Below, piece by piece: positions 27,101 through 39,944 of a DNA stretch of 64,000 bases (within the stretch, counting starts at the first letter, position 1; each line of letters opens with the position of its first letter). The notes beneath the pieces are model-generated. The model saw only the letters and a list, made by a program, of their open reading frames with translations, did no database searches and was not told the DNA's origin. Location of the stretch: NCBI GenBank assembly GCA_948567375.1, contig OX419756.1:39446333-39510332 (forward strand), in the 5' to 3' direction. The translations under genes and the position numbers were made by a program. The DNA is from Lunularia cruciata (taxonomy: Eukaryota > Streptophyta > Marchantiopsida > Lunulariales > Lunulariaceae).

Positions 27101-30100
27101 GACGCAACGTCCTCGTTATGCAATTGTTGCTCAAATGCTTGCACCAACACCGGTGCATGTGTCAAATTGGCAGCGGGCTCCCAAGTTGCTTCATAGAGAA
27201 GGTAAACTTTCCACTATACTAGATAGTCCACCCACGGATAGCGAGTACCACGCATGCCTTTTTGGATAATACGTTCCACTTCATATTCCCTTGTGCCATC
27301 AATGAGTGTCGGACAAGGTCAAATGTCTTGGGTGGAATGACCCTGGCCTGAGCGGGGAGCATATCTGCATAGTAGGGAAACATGGAACACGAGATGGATC
27401 TTCATGTGTGGTGGCAGCTCAAGGTGATAGGCCACAGTGCCGACGTGACGAAGAATCAAGAAAGGCCTAATAAAATGAGGTCTAAGCTTATGAGGTCCAA
27501 CTAATGTGAGGTTGGTTGTTGATAGCCACACTTGATCCCCAACATTGAACTCCATGTGCCTACGGTGTGCATCAACAAGCATACTACTTCTGTCAATTTT
27601 GTGCAATCTGTAATCTATGTTTGGCGCTCTTCACACCTTGTTGGATTCTAAAAACAAATGTGTTGATTGCATCGACCTTGGTAGCCACTTGACGGATCTT
27701 CATCAAGCTAGAAGGTGTGAAGGGATGCTCACATACATGAGGAAGAACGGAGTGACTTGGGTGGATGCATTCACTGAATTATTGTAAGCAAATTCCACCA
27801 ATGCAAGTAGGGTGTCCCACCTCTCTTGCTCTTCTAAGGTGAAGCCGCATAACATGTCTTCAATTGTGCGATTAGCCCGCTTTGTTTGGCCATCTATTTG
27901 TGGGTAGTAAGTTGTGGACATGGCCAACTTGGTTCTAAAGAAACCAAAGAGTGTTCACCGAAACAAAGTGGTGAATTGAGTGCCCCTTTCAATGATAAGT
28001 ACTCTAGACAAGCCATGGTGAGAGAAGATTGCATCTAAGTATAATTGGGCTACTTGTGGAGCGGTCACATCCTTGGTGATAGTGCGTACATGAATCATTT
28101 TGCTGAGCCGGTCCACAAAGACCACGATGGAGTCAAACCTTGAGGTGGTCTTGGGTAATTCACAAACAAGATCCATACTCACTTGTTCCCAACGTTGGGT
28201 TGGCATGGGGAGAGCTTGAAGTAGCACTACAGGAGCTTGATTAGAAGCTTTGTTCTGTTGACAAAGTAGGCAGTTGTGCATGTAGTCCATCACATCGTTG
28301 CTCATCTTAGGCCAATCGTAATAGTACAGGATTGCATCCAAGGCCTTTTCCACTCAAACATGAGCTGCAATGGCCAAATCATGACATTCCACTAGAATGG
28401 TGGTGCATAATTCTAGGACATTTGGGATCCATACTTTGCCATCACAAAAGGTGAGTCCTTGGGTGCTAGTGACACCTTTCGATGATTGTGCCTCTACAAT
28501 TTGTGGATCAGTTTTTGTAGGAGCTAGAATCTCTGGCCAGAATTCAGGGTTAATCTTAACCTTTTCCACCAAGTTGTTTGCCATTGGCATGCGGGTGAAT
28601 GCATCTGCAAGTTGCTTCTTCCCTTCCACGTAGGTGATTGTCATGTTGAAGAGTTGTTGCCACTTTGCCCACCAAATCTAGCAACAAGATAGATCCTTCT
28701 GCATCTTGAGGTAGACTAGAGGTTTGTGGTCTGTCTCTACTACAAATGCCTTCTCGCCCAGATAGTGCTTTCAATGCTTGGTTGCCAGAACAATGGCCAA
28801 CTCTTCTTGTTTTGTGGTGTGGTAGCTTTGCTCTACCGGTAACAACTTTCAAGAGAAATATGCAATTGGTTGCCATCCTTCATGCCACTCTTGATGTAGG
28901 ACTGCTCCTATTGCTACGCCTGATACATCTGTAGCCAACTTGATTGGACGTTTTGGGTCATACCACTTCAAGATTGGTGCATGTAGCAAGGCGGCTTTCA
29001 ATTCTTGAAAGACAAACTCTTGTACAATTCCCCATGTCCACTTCTTCCCTTTGCCAAGTAGTCCCATTAAAGGTTGTGCAACCTTGGAGAAGTCCTTGAC
29101 AAATCTACGATAGAATCCCGTCAACCCCAAGAAGCTCCTGAGTTGAGTCTGATCTTCTGGGCCACTCCATTTTTTAATGACCTCTATTCTATTCATCAAT
29201 ACTTGAATGCCCTTTGCACTTACTCTATGCCCCAAGTAGTCTACTTCAGACTTGCCAAACTTGCACTTTGAGATTTTGGCGTACAATCAATTCTGTCTTA
29301 GAATCTGGAGGACCTCTCATAGATGTTGTTTGTGTTCTGTCATCGTGCTACTCTATACTAAGATATCATCCAAGAAGACAATAATAGACTTATCCAAGTA
29401 TGGACAAAATATGTCATTCATTAGACTCATGAAAGTGGTAGGTGCATTGGTGAGGCCAAAGGCATCACAAGATACTCAAAGTGGCCATACCTGGTTTGAA
29501 AGGCAGTTTTGTACACATCCTCCTCTGCAATTTGGATTTGATTGTAACCACTTTGCAAGTCCAATTTGGTGAAGTATCTTGCTCCATGGAGTTGATCAAA
29601 TAGGTCATCCATACGAGATAAGGGGTATTTGTTCTTCACTATTTGCTGATTGAGACCTTGATAGTCAATGCATATGCGCATTGTACCATCCTTCTTCTTC
29701 ACAAACAAGACACAAGCCCCATATGGTGATATGTTAGGTTGGATGAACCCCTTCTGCAGCATCTCCTCAATTTGAGTTTTACACTCCTCCAACTCATGAG
29801 GTGATAGGCGATATGGGACCTTACAAGGAGGTGTCTTCCCCGAGAGGGTCTCAATGTTATGATCTACTCTCCTTTTTGGTGGTAATCTTGAGGGTAGATC
29901 ATTGGGAAAGACATCTTGAAATTCATCTACCACATCCTTCAGTTTTGCATGAATTTGTCCATTGAGTTGTGCACTTTGGACTTCTCTTATTAGACCCATG
30001 AAACATCTATCGGTCTTATAAATAGTTGCCATCCCTATGACATATAGAGGCAGATCCTGCCTGGGTGATTTTTCTTTAACCCCAATGATTGATCATTGGT

Positions 30101-31543
30101 GGGTTCTCACTACTTTCTTCCTCCAATCTACCATAGGGTTGTAATGCTCCATCCATGGCATGCCTAAGATTGCATCATAATGAGCTAATTGTATCACTTG
30201 CCACTCAATTGCTTCTTGATATTCTCAAACAGAGAGTGTGACCCGTCTAGGTAATGATTCAATCCTCTTTTTTTGCCCGTTAGGCAACTCTACTTCTTCA
30301 CTCTCATCTCTCTCTAGATCCATTCCTAATCTTATTGCAACAAAGCGAGATAAGAAATTCTTTATTTCTCCCAGATCGATTAATACTCTCACTTGATTGT
30401 CTTCTAGGACTCCATTCACGACAATCAATTGTGATGTTGCCTTTCGGGATCTTTGCACATTAGTCTTCTTCCTTCCCTCTCTTCTCTTCTTCCTTATTGA
30501 GCCAGTAAGGCCGTGAGGTACATTTACTAGCTATCTTTATTTTCCAAAGTGTTTTCTACCTCCTCTTCTTCAATGTGCCTCTCCATGTTGTTCAAAGATT
30601 GCATGTATGAAGCCCGAAGGACTCTAGGGAAATGAGTGCAACAATTGGTAGATATATGCCCAATATGGCCACAATTGTAACAACGGCATTGTTTTCCTTG
30701 ATTTCCTTCTCCTCGTGTGACTCCATCTCTTTGTTCTTCTACCCGTTCACGTTTTCCTTGAAGCGGTCGTGCTCCTTGATTTGAAAATCAAAGGTTACCC
30801 AATTCCATTGGTACGGGTCCACCCATGTGTGGCATTTTTGCCCAATAATGTTGAGGTGGAACTACTCCTTCACCTCCACCCAATGCTCTTGTTATTCTTT
30901 GTGCACAAGCAATGGCTTCAAATACCGTGTGAGGATTTCGCACCATGACTTCTTGGTAAATCCGCTCCTTTAACCCTCGTTTGAAATTTTCAAGAGCCTC
31001 TGTTGGACTCATGTCAGTTATTGCAACTTGTAGATCCAGAAATACCTCCAATTAATCTTGTACATTATTCTGCTGTCTCAATCCCCATAGTAAGGTTCAA
31101 GCCATCTGCACAGAATCCACCAATTGGAAATTCTTCAACAATCCTTCTTGCATTGATGTCCACGTGACCTCCCTTCTTTTTGCCAACATGGATCGTTCCC
31201 AAGCATCATACCATGTGAGTGCTTTATTGGTCAAGTACCCACATGCAAACACACCTACAGCATGCTCCGGGATCTTTGTTGAGAACAATCGGAAATATCG
31301 ATTCATTCTCGAGATCCAATTTTCCACTACTCCCATCATACGCTGCCCCTTGTAAGGCTCAATGTTGCAGGTCTTCTTCATCCAGAGTAGCAATGTGGCT
31401 TCATCGTTGATAAGGTTTGTAGGTATAGGTACCTCTCCAAGTACTCTAGTCGCAAGTACTGGGTTTTGAGACGGCTCTTCTTCTTGCATGGCTTGATTGT
31501 TCCTGAGGATCTGCACGTGACTTTGTACTGTCTCCATGGTCAT
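27100..31543 (-). pseudogene. Chromovirus 1 gag-pol, disrupted
   Basis: Segments on the minus strand: gag 31543-31097 and 31051-30788; CCHC knuckle near 30690-30640 (CYNC-X4-H-X4-C); protease 30458-30225, where the active-site D-S-G reads D-L-G; RT 30032-29350 with a FLDD active site in a second frame; RNase H 29286-28640; integrase 28353-27703, where the third catalytic Glu position reads Lys ('QTKRANRTIED'); the GPY/F-like module 27606-27319; a chromodomain about 27310-27110 ('EYEVERII', 'YEATWEP'). Several stops and frame changes separate these pieces, and the protease and integrase substitutions alone should abolish activity. Confidence 0.88.
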
Positions 31544-32200
31544 CTTAATCTCTCAAAATTCATTCAACATCCCTTGCATTCCTTGCACCAGCTCTTGCAA
31601 TTGCGGATCCGTGGTTCCTACAACACTCAATTGCTAATGTCCACTTCAATATAGAGTCAATACAATCACTCTGGAAGGCGCACAAACTATCAGAACTACC
31701 ATTGGGACCTCAGAAACTATCACTCGTTGATAATACTCCTCGCCAAAATTTCTAACCACAAAATCTCTAAACATCACTTTTGGTCTCACTATATAACGGA
31801 TTTCTACTTGAGTGTTGAAAGGGAGAGGATTTGGGACATTCACATCCATATCATCATAGTAGAATGTAGATTGTCAAATCCCACTCTTTGTCATATATAT
31901 CACCACAGGTAGAATCACCGGGTTTGGTGAGTTCATCACCTTGTCTATGAATTCTATGCCAAAGTGATAAACTAGTGCTACCCTCATTTTCTCACGTTGG
32001 ATGTACATAACCTTGATGTGGAATGGATTTGGGAATGGAAAGCTAGGTGCGTGAAACTATCTTCCCAATGCATCCATCACGTACACTCTCTAAAGCCCTT
32101 CCTAAGTCTAGCAACTACTCTATGTTCTCCACCTCAAATTACTTAGTTTCACTAGTTTGTGCTCTTCCAAGAGGGGTGATCCACTCTTTTGGACTAAGAC

Positions 32201-32217
32201 ACTCACTCTGATACCAT
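32201..32217 (-). other. Primer-binding site of chromovirus 1
   Basis: The minus strand reads TGGTATCAGAGTGAG one base after the 5' LTR end, complementary to the 3' end of initiator-Met tRNA as in most plant LTR elements. Confidence 0.85.
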
Positions 32218-32951
32218 TGTAATACTCCGAGGACAAGAGAGAGAAACACAAATTACACACTCAACATTCGGTGCCCCAAAACAACACCTTCTCTTTATTA
32301 TATAGACAAAGAGGATCTCCTCCAAGGAAGCTCCACCATAGGATTAGGCACACAAATAGGTGACCTGTCAGCAAGCTCCACCCTTGGATTACTTACTTGG
32401 ATGGGTGACATGTTGGTCTAGGTCCTATCTGGTTGGTCAAACAAGCTTTGATCGGAGAGAATCTTTTAGGGAATCTTCTTGTAGGAGTCTCAGAATCACG
32501 TAAGGTTCCATTGGAAAACTATCAACAAGAAAAACCAAGGGGGAGTGAAGTGCAGCCTCTCCTTCCATTGGGGAGGGGGGGTGTCTGCACATTTTCAAGG
32601 CCTAATTCATCTGTTTAGGCCTCCGAAATTGCCTTCAAAGATTTCAGGCATATTTTGGTTCCTACTCTATTAGTAGAAGTCTCCTTTTGGTGATACCTCT
32701 TTCTGATCTGTTTAGTCTATCATGTGTAACATCCTTCCAGATATTACCAAACCAATTCTCACCTTTAAATCATATGTCTAGCTATTGGTTCTAAGGTTCT
32801 TGAGTCTATTTTGGTTTTTACTCCATTAGTAGAAGTACTCTTTTGGTGATACTTCTATCTGATCTATTTTGACCATCATGTATAATATCATTTTAGATGT
32901 TACCAAACCAAATTTCACATCTAGATCATATAGCTAGCTCTTGGTATTACA
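32218..32951 (-). repeat. Chromovirus 1: 5' LTR
   Basis: 734 bp, plus-strand ends TGTAATACTC and GGTATTACA, partner of 26352-27083, with the same internal duplication. Confidence 0.93.
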
Positions 32952-33242
32952 ATTGCTCCATATAACTCCAAGGCTAGAGGAACAAAGAGATAATCTCTCT
33001 ACATGCCCCTATACTTGGAGACCTTACAAGCTATTGTTGCACTTGCCACCCATCCAAGAGATGGGTAATCACTCCCTCCAAAACCGTATCATGCATAGGG
33101 TCCATAACCACAACATCCATCACCTAATCATCTTGGACCAAGGATAAGTCTGCCTTGACACATGTTGTATGCAAAGCATACAAAATCTCTCTCCAAGCCA
33201 AGTATCCACTCTCTCATGCCATAGCAAACACTAGTTGGACCG
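32952..33242 (-). mobile_element. RLE-type non-LTR retrotransposon, copy B, resumed
   Basis: Begins with the second ATTGC and continues the same coding segment as copy C at 36975-37260 ('ccatataactccaaggctagag', 'gggtaatcactccctccaaaac'). It stops near 33242 at the junction with an inverted gypsy fragment. Confidence 0.75.
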
Positions 33243-33592
33243 AAAGGGACATTTAGGGATTTTGAAGTCAGGAATTTTGGTGAGGAATATTATCAACAAA
33301 TGATAGCTTCTGAAGTTCCAATGGTAGTCTTGATAGTTTGTGCACCTTCCCGAGTGATCATATTAACTCTCTATTGAAGTGGGAAATAAAGATTGAGTGT
33401 TTGCATGAACCATGGATCCGCAATTGTAGGAGCTGATACAAGGAATGCAAGGGATGTTGAACGAGTTTCAAGATATCAAGATGACCATGGAGGGATTGCA
33501 AAGTCAAGTATAGACTTTCAAGAATGACCAAGCAATATAGAAGGAAGAACCATTGCAAAACTTGGTACCTATGGTTGAAGCTCTTGGAGAGT
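33243..33592 (+). mobile_element. Inverted fragment of the chromovirus 1 family (leader/gag)
   Basis: The plus strand matches the minus strand of chromovirus 1 at about 31440-31790 ('gaggaatattatcaacaaatg', 'ggatgttgaacgagtttcaag', 'gagtgctcttgatgc'). No LTR is attached. It is a broken insertion or rearranged piece. Confidence 0.7.
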
Positions 33593-36051
33593 GCTCTTGA
33601 TGCATTTTTCTTTCATATAAAGAGTATTGGTGCTCCCCAAGAAGATGTACTATATCATATGAAATCCTTCTCCAACATCTTGGTCAATGTTGTTTGAGGC
33701 TCTTCTAACTTCTATAGATTGGTCTACTAGAGTACTACTTGGCAATAGCTCAATCTTGAAAGTCATTCCTTTATCAAAGAGTAACCCCTTTGGAAGATCA
33801 TCCAAAAGAACATTTGCAAATTCCTAACTCTTTGATCAACCATTAGCTTCTAATCTTCTTCAAAACCTCTTTGCATAATAGCTTTGATCTACAACCAAAA
33901 ATAGGAATATCTTCCTCCAAAGCTTGCTCTATAGTTCTTATATTAACAAACTTCCTATTTTGGGATTCAATATTCTTAGATGTCTTACTCAAAGGTGTCA
34001 CACAACCTAATCAATAAATTGTATCTTTGTGTTGTACTTGAATTTGTTGTTGAGTCCAATCAAATGGAACCTTATGAAGTTCAAGCCAAGGAAAACCTAC
34101 AATTATATTGTAGAGTAAGAGGGTGAATCCAAATCTCATGTACGTGAAATACTCCTTCCTATTCTTGAATGCAATAAGTTGTGAGGCTCAAATGCATCTT
34201 TCTACCATACACCATCATCAATTTGTTGCCTAATATTGGTTTTATAGAAATATCTAATTCTTTTGCTAATTTTATGGACATGCAATTCTTCATAATCTAC
34301 CAAAATTCTACAACCACAATTTTGATATCATACTTTGCAAGTGAACCAATCTTGCATTGGTCAAGCCTTCAATCCTATTGGAACTAATCAAGTTCCCAAT
34401 AAATATCTCAATATCCTTTATTGGGATTCTTCATTTCCTTTATCATTGCATTCCACAAATTCCATTTGTGCAACTTGTCGGGGTTGTTTACTTTGAAGTG
34501 GACATTTAGCAATATGATGTCCAATTTGGTAATAGTAAAAGCAAGCACCATTCTAGTGCATCCATTCTCAATCTGCCACACCAAGTGGTCTCTATTAGAT
34601 GGCATCAATCTCCCTTGCTATTGGTTCATCTACAATGCTTGACATATTTTAGGTTCTGTGGAGGTCTAGGTCAAGACCAATTTATGGTAACTAAGGAGTT
34701 AAAGTGTTCAACCATATGCATGGCTTCTTCAAGATGTTTGGGTTCAAGCATAGTTACTTCCAATTTGGTACACAATTTCAAGTCTTTCACAAATAGATCC
34801 AAAGCTTCACCTTCTTGTATAGTTGGAATCAACATCATGGTGTTTTGGAATTAAGAAATGTAACTTCTCATTTAATCACTCAAACTCAATTCCACCAATT
34901 GATTTTTTGCAACATGTGCAACATTCATAGCTTTTAATTGCCCAATGACCACACTTTTGAAGTCTTCCAATGTTGAAATTGGAGCAACAAACTACCATTG
35001 AATTTGCTCCATCCAAAATTGCCACCACAATTTTGCCACTCTATCTAGTTGACTTGAAGCTAAGAGGATTTTTCTTTGATCATTTAGGAGATTTGTGGCT
35101 TCAAAGAAGTGTTCACAATTGAACATAAAGTTCTTTATTGCACTTAGTAGATTCTTTCCTTCAAAGACCTTTGGTTTTAGGAATTTGACACGATCTTCTC
35201 CTTCTCAAAATGCTACTCTCTCCAATTGCTCTTTTTTTTCCCATCATGATCTCTCTCTTCCAACAATCAACTAAGATGCTTAATTTTTTACAATATAGCA
35301 ATGATAACTTTGGGCATCATCCACCATGACTACTATTCTATGAACTATCTACTTGTTTCTATCTTGATTAACACGCATCTGCAACACATCCACCATTCTT
35401 TGTAAGTTACAATCGAAAGGATCAATGGTTCATTGGACAAGATGACCATATTTAGAAAATCTTAGTCAAAGCAAGAAGTGATGAACTACTAGAAATGGTG
35501 CTTTGGTAGCACACCAATACAAAAATCCCAATGGTTTGTGTGAGATTAATTTGATGGTCTATAGATTCCATCCATCCTATTCTTGCTCTAATATCAATGT
35601 AAAAGACCAAGGAGAGAAATAAGAAAATGGAAAGATAGAAGTAAGGGCACATGAAACACTCAATTGTAGAGAACTCCAAATGCATAGCATAGCTTGGGGT
35701 TTGGAATTTATAGTGAAGCAACACAAGGCTTTTGAGAAGGTTCTAAGGAATTTTCTCTCTAAAAGTAGCCTTTTTGGAGTGCAAGCTAAGTTGCCAAGGA
35801 AGCTTCATATCAAAGCCATCTACTTGGCATATAAGCCAAGCTAGTTTTTAACTTGGTGTGCAAGTTATTGAATCCTTGGAAAGTACTTAGAAACTTCTCA
35901 TTAAGAAAATTTAAGAGTACTTCTAGAAAATTTGACCAAGAAATTTCATAGATACTTTTTAGACCATTCTTAGAATTTCTAATTATATTTGACTTATTTT
36001 TCTAACTAATTAGTCTTTGTTAACTTGTCAGCTAAACTTCATATTATTACA
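33593..36051 (-). mobile_element. Eroded chromovirus of the 47.9-60.5 kb family
   Basis: The minus strand carries an old copy: a 5' LTR at 35598-36051, a degraded PBS (TTGATATTAGAGC), gag, a knuckle-like region near 34500-34600, a protease region near 34200, then the start of RT, cut at about 33593. Many stops and indels interrupt it. LTR landmarks ('tgtaataatatgaagtttag', 'cactataaatt') correspond to those of the two younger copies. The heat-shock elements are mostly eroded here, although a TTCTAGAA core and a one-mismatch three-unit site remain. Confidence 0.75.
35598..36051 (-). repeat. 5' LTR of the eroded chromovirus
   Basis: 454 bp; the minus strand starts TGTAATAATATG and ends TTTTACA, followed by the degraded PBS. 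The 3' LTR is missing because the element is truncated inside RT. Confidence 0.7.
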
Positions 36052-36592
36052 TAATTTTTTCACTTCTAAAGAAGAAATTTGTTTGAAATGAATTAGAGAT
36101 AATGATGATCTTTTGCTTAAAAGAGTAAGAGTAAATATTAGATATAATCCTTGTAAAAAACATCAATCTAAAGAGAGTTTTGTTAACTTCTATGCCTTCA
36201 TGATTACATCAAAATAAGAAGATCTTATTCTCCTTGTAATTTTATTTTTCAACTAAAGATAATAAGTAATATTCTTTGGATATTAGTTTCTAAGATCTTT
36301 AGTTTTCCTAATTCATATTATATTTCATTTGGATCATTTTATTCAAATATTAGAAAATTAGAATAAATATTACACATCCTTATAAGCTTTTAAAAGAGTG
36401 AAAGAGATGTAATTTCAGGAATAAATCTTTTAACTGATATGTAGTTGCACCAATGAATTTGTACAATGTAATAATTTCAAACATTTTCAAAGTAAATTTT
36501 TTTTCTATTTTAATTTATGTCAACCAATTATATATATATATATAAACCAACCAACGTGTATTCAATAACTATGGAACATAATAGATGGAAGG
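36052..36592. other. AT-rich stretch, no gene
   Basis: Strongly AT-rich with a short TA run near 36528-36543. Nothing else is visible. Confidence 0.5.
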
Positions 36593-39500
36593 ATGACCGG
36601 GTAGAAAAGCAAAGGATGGGAAGACCCCATCAAGCCATACAAGGGAGAGACAAAAAAGGTAAAATGATGTTGGGCCCCAAAAGAGTCTATATGAGAAATC
36701 TGCACCACTGAGCTAAGATATCCAAGCTATGCAAGTTGTGTGGTCTACAAACAATTGGAGCATTCAAAGAATCATCACCTAGTGTGATGCCTCTCCTATG
36801 GATTGCACTAGCCATTGCCCTCTATAAAGAAAATCTCAACTTTGCTATGGACACATTGTATCTAAAATATACTACAAAGTATGAGAGTGAGAGTGGTACT
36901 CTTGGTGCTTAACATGATCAGCTCTCGCACACTCCTTAAAAAATGTGTCAAACGCCATGTCAAATGCTATGTCCATCACTCCATATAACTCCAAGGCTAG
37001 AGGAACAAAGAGGTGACCTTGTTGCATGCCCACATACTTGGAGACTTTGAGACCTACTGCTTCACTCGCCGCCCATCCAAGGGGATGGGTAATCACTCCC
37101 TCCAAAACTATATCTTGCGTAGGGTTTGTAACCACGACATCTGCTACTATCACATGATCATCTTGGACCAAGTATAAGTTTACCTTGACATGTCACTTGC
37201 AAAGCATACAAACGCTCCTTCCAAGCCAAGTATTCATTCTCACATGCCATAGTAAAAATTATGTCCCAAATAGCATTATGGGTAGCTATCCTCTATCCTC
37301 CAAAAGGCCACTGTATCATATGGACCGTTGTTGCATCTAATGTAGAATCACACTCACATTTGAGTAACGAAGATGCAGATGGGTGGACCAAACCTAGGCA
37401 AAACCTCATCATTGTAGAGAAAGTAGTTGGTGCGATTCAGGATGCCCTAATGCACGGTTGAGCTAGGATCCAAGAGCCAATACCCTTGCCGGAGCAAGGG
37501 CAAAGACATGCTCTAGTAGCCTAAGGAATGGACTAGTCAACTAATAGAGAATGTAGCGTATGCTCACACTGTGGCTCCATCAAGGAAGATAGTAAACCTC
37601 TAGTCCAATCTGACGATAATGAAGCAAAAGATAGAAAGTTCTCTTGTGTTCATGGGATAAACTATCTCTCATCTGCCATAATAACATTTAGAGAGAAAAG
37701 GATCTCCCCTCCACCTCTATCACATAGGTCTCCAAGACCAGCCTATCAACAACCACAAAAAGAAAGGAAGAGTGTCAAGAGAGCACAACTATCCAAAAAT
37801 GCTATAGATGCAATCTCCTCTATAGATAGCAAGCCAACCTCTTCACACGAGATTGGTAGAGCCATTTGTCTATGTGCCAAATCCTCTATCATACACTCAA
37901 ATATCCTTGGTCCAATAATATCACCAAAGACTCTCATAATCCTCCTCTCAAAGGCTCTCAGACGTGATAAGAAGGACAAGGAGGGAGGAATTGTACGGCT
38001 GAGGTAGGACGGTCTACGAGCAATAGTGGAGGAGAGTATACCAAATGCTATCTATGGATCTCCTAATAACGGAAGGTCATCCACATGGAGAACATCCTCT
38101 ACAATAGCAACTTTGAAGAAGCGTGTGACAAAATCCTTGGATCCTATTGGCACTCCAACAACACGTAATCCATTTGTAGATGTGATACACCCCTCTGGAA
38201 GCTCTAGGTGGAGAGGAATACCCAAAGGGAACCATGCTCTACACTTTGAAACCTTGACTCTCAAGCTTACTAGATGTAGCTTGGTAATCAACAGGTCAAA
38301 GGCCTACCTAATCTGATCTCCAAGGCCCACGATGTGTGTATCATCTGCCAAGGAGAGAAATACATAACTTTACATGGCTTAAATAGTAGATAAGAGAGTT
38401 CTAAAGTGAGCCATGGCAAATAAGAGTCCCCCTTTGGATAAGATCTCTTTGACGTGTACCTACAGTTGACTCCAAGACAATGACTCCCTCTTGTGAACCA
38501 CCGTGCTAGTAGTAAATGGAAGCATGAGCACCATAAAAAGATCACACAAAAGGAATGAGACTCGCCAAGGATCCACTAACCTCCCTAAGCTCTCTAAAGA
38601 TGAATGCCCGTGAGACACTATTTAAAGCGTTCTCGACATCCACTTGTAGGACAACCCATTCCGATACTTAAGAAAGCCCTAATGCCTAGAGATATAGCCT
38701 CACATCCTCCAAATGTAACTACTCCAAATTGACGTGGACTGAAGTGCTGTCAAAAGTGAAAATGATGTTGAAGACAATGGTACAATTGACCAATGCAAAA
38801 AGATCTCTCCAATAGCAATTGGTCTAATGCTTCTCGTGTCTTTTTCTATTGCGAGAAGTAGACTAACATCTAACACCCGACTAACAGACATAAGAATGTC
38901 TCCTCTTGCTATTATTGTAACCACCTAAAATAACTCGGTAAAATCACTAAAAGAATCATCTATCTAAAAACAATCTCTAAAGTCCTCATAAACCATCCCT
39001 AACAAGTCTCTTGAAGAAAGGCAAATGGCAATGCACAATGTTTGTGCAAAAAGTGACATATCAAAACATAAAAGCTACTCAAGTTGATAATTTAAGACCT
39101 CTAGTGTTAATCCGTTTACTGCTATAAGGTTTACTGCTATAAGATGTAGTGAGTGCAAGGAAAAGATAGTCTAATCAATAAGGCCCACCATAAACAAATG
39201 GTGTAGCACTCATGCTACTCTACTAAACTTTCCTGCCTGACCCAATATTCTACACTGTCTTAATTGAGTGGACTTTGTGATATCCAATGATGAAAACCTA
39301 TCCCCTAAGACGTATAACCCTAACAAACTCTTAAAAAGCCGCCCAATCCCCCACTCAAATTTGAAGAAATCTTGTAATCATCTCTTTATGCCTCGCACGT
39401 CCCCTCTAGCACAACAAAGACACCATCAAGAGAGTAAGAGAAACCATGCTAACTCATCTAAAGGATCATGTGCCATTCGATCAAATGGTAAGTAAAAAAC

Positions 39501-39700
39501 CTATTTAGCCTCATCATGAAATGTGCAAGGTAATCTACTAAATAGTTGGGACAAAGACATAATTTGAGTAAAGATGTATTGTACATCTTATGACTTATGT
39601 GCTCTCAATAGTAACATTATAATAATGACCAATCCAATTATTTATATTTCTCTCCAATGAAGCAAGAAATGATACCATGTGAAGTACATGTGATAATAGA
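36593..39700 (-). mobile_element. RLE-type non-LTR retrotransposon, copy C (longest)
   Basis: Minus orientation, 3' end at about 36593. The RT core is recognisable: 'RPIAIGE' near 38810, 'VVLQVDVENALNSVSR' near 38640, and 'LADDTHIVGLGDQ' (the ADD catalytic box) near 38340-38365. The RT thumb region follows at 37979-37746 ('HRQMALPISCEEVGLLS'). A post-RT domain at about 37380-36690 corresponds to the Cys/His and R-A-D-L segments of copy D. Stops and frameshifts are frequent. The 5' boundary near 39700 is a guess; recognisable coding fades above 39000. Confidence 0.75.
37746..38925 (-). pseudogene. Non-LTR reverse transcriptase, disrupted
   Basis: Fragments at 38924-38700, 38545-38288, 38291-38052 and 37979-37746 make up an RT with ADD catalytic box and the family's 'ITSTNGLRVVGVPIGS' segment. 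Frame changes and stops separate them, so no active enzyme is encoded. Confidence 0.75.
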
Positions 39701-39944
39701 TTATAAGTTATAGAGAAAATATAATTATCATAATTAGAGCAACATTCAATTGATTAATTGGCATTCAATTGATATTAACAATTGGTGGTGATTTTTGCTA
39801 AGATATTTACAAAATTACAATTCCAAGTTATAGTTCTATGGGGATTTTTGAGAAAATGACATTGCAATCAGCATTGGGTTTACTGGGAGTGGCATTCAAT
39901 ATCAAAGGGAAAAACGGAACATGTAACAATATGACTCAAGAGGA

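Larger units (their letters stand above)
26352..32951 (-). mobile_element. Ty3/gypsy chromovirus 1, full length, defective
   Basis: A complete element of 6.6 kb bounded by two LTRs of 732 and 734 bp and the 5-bp duplication ATTGC. On the minus strand the order is 5' LTR, a PBS that reads TGGTATCAGAG (initiator-Met tRNA type), gag, CCHC knuckle, protease, RT, RNase H, integrase, chromodomain, purine tract, 3' LTR. That order defines a Ty3/gypsy chromovirus. The coding region is broken by stops and frameshifts. It is inserted in non-LTR copy B. The LTRs are clearly similar but differ at many positions, so the insertion is not recent. Confidence 0.93.
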
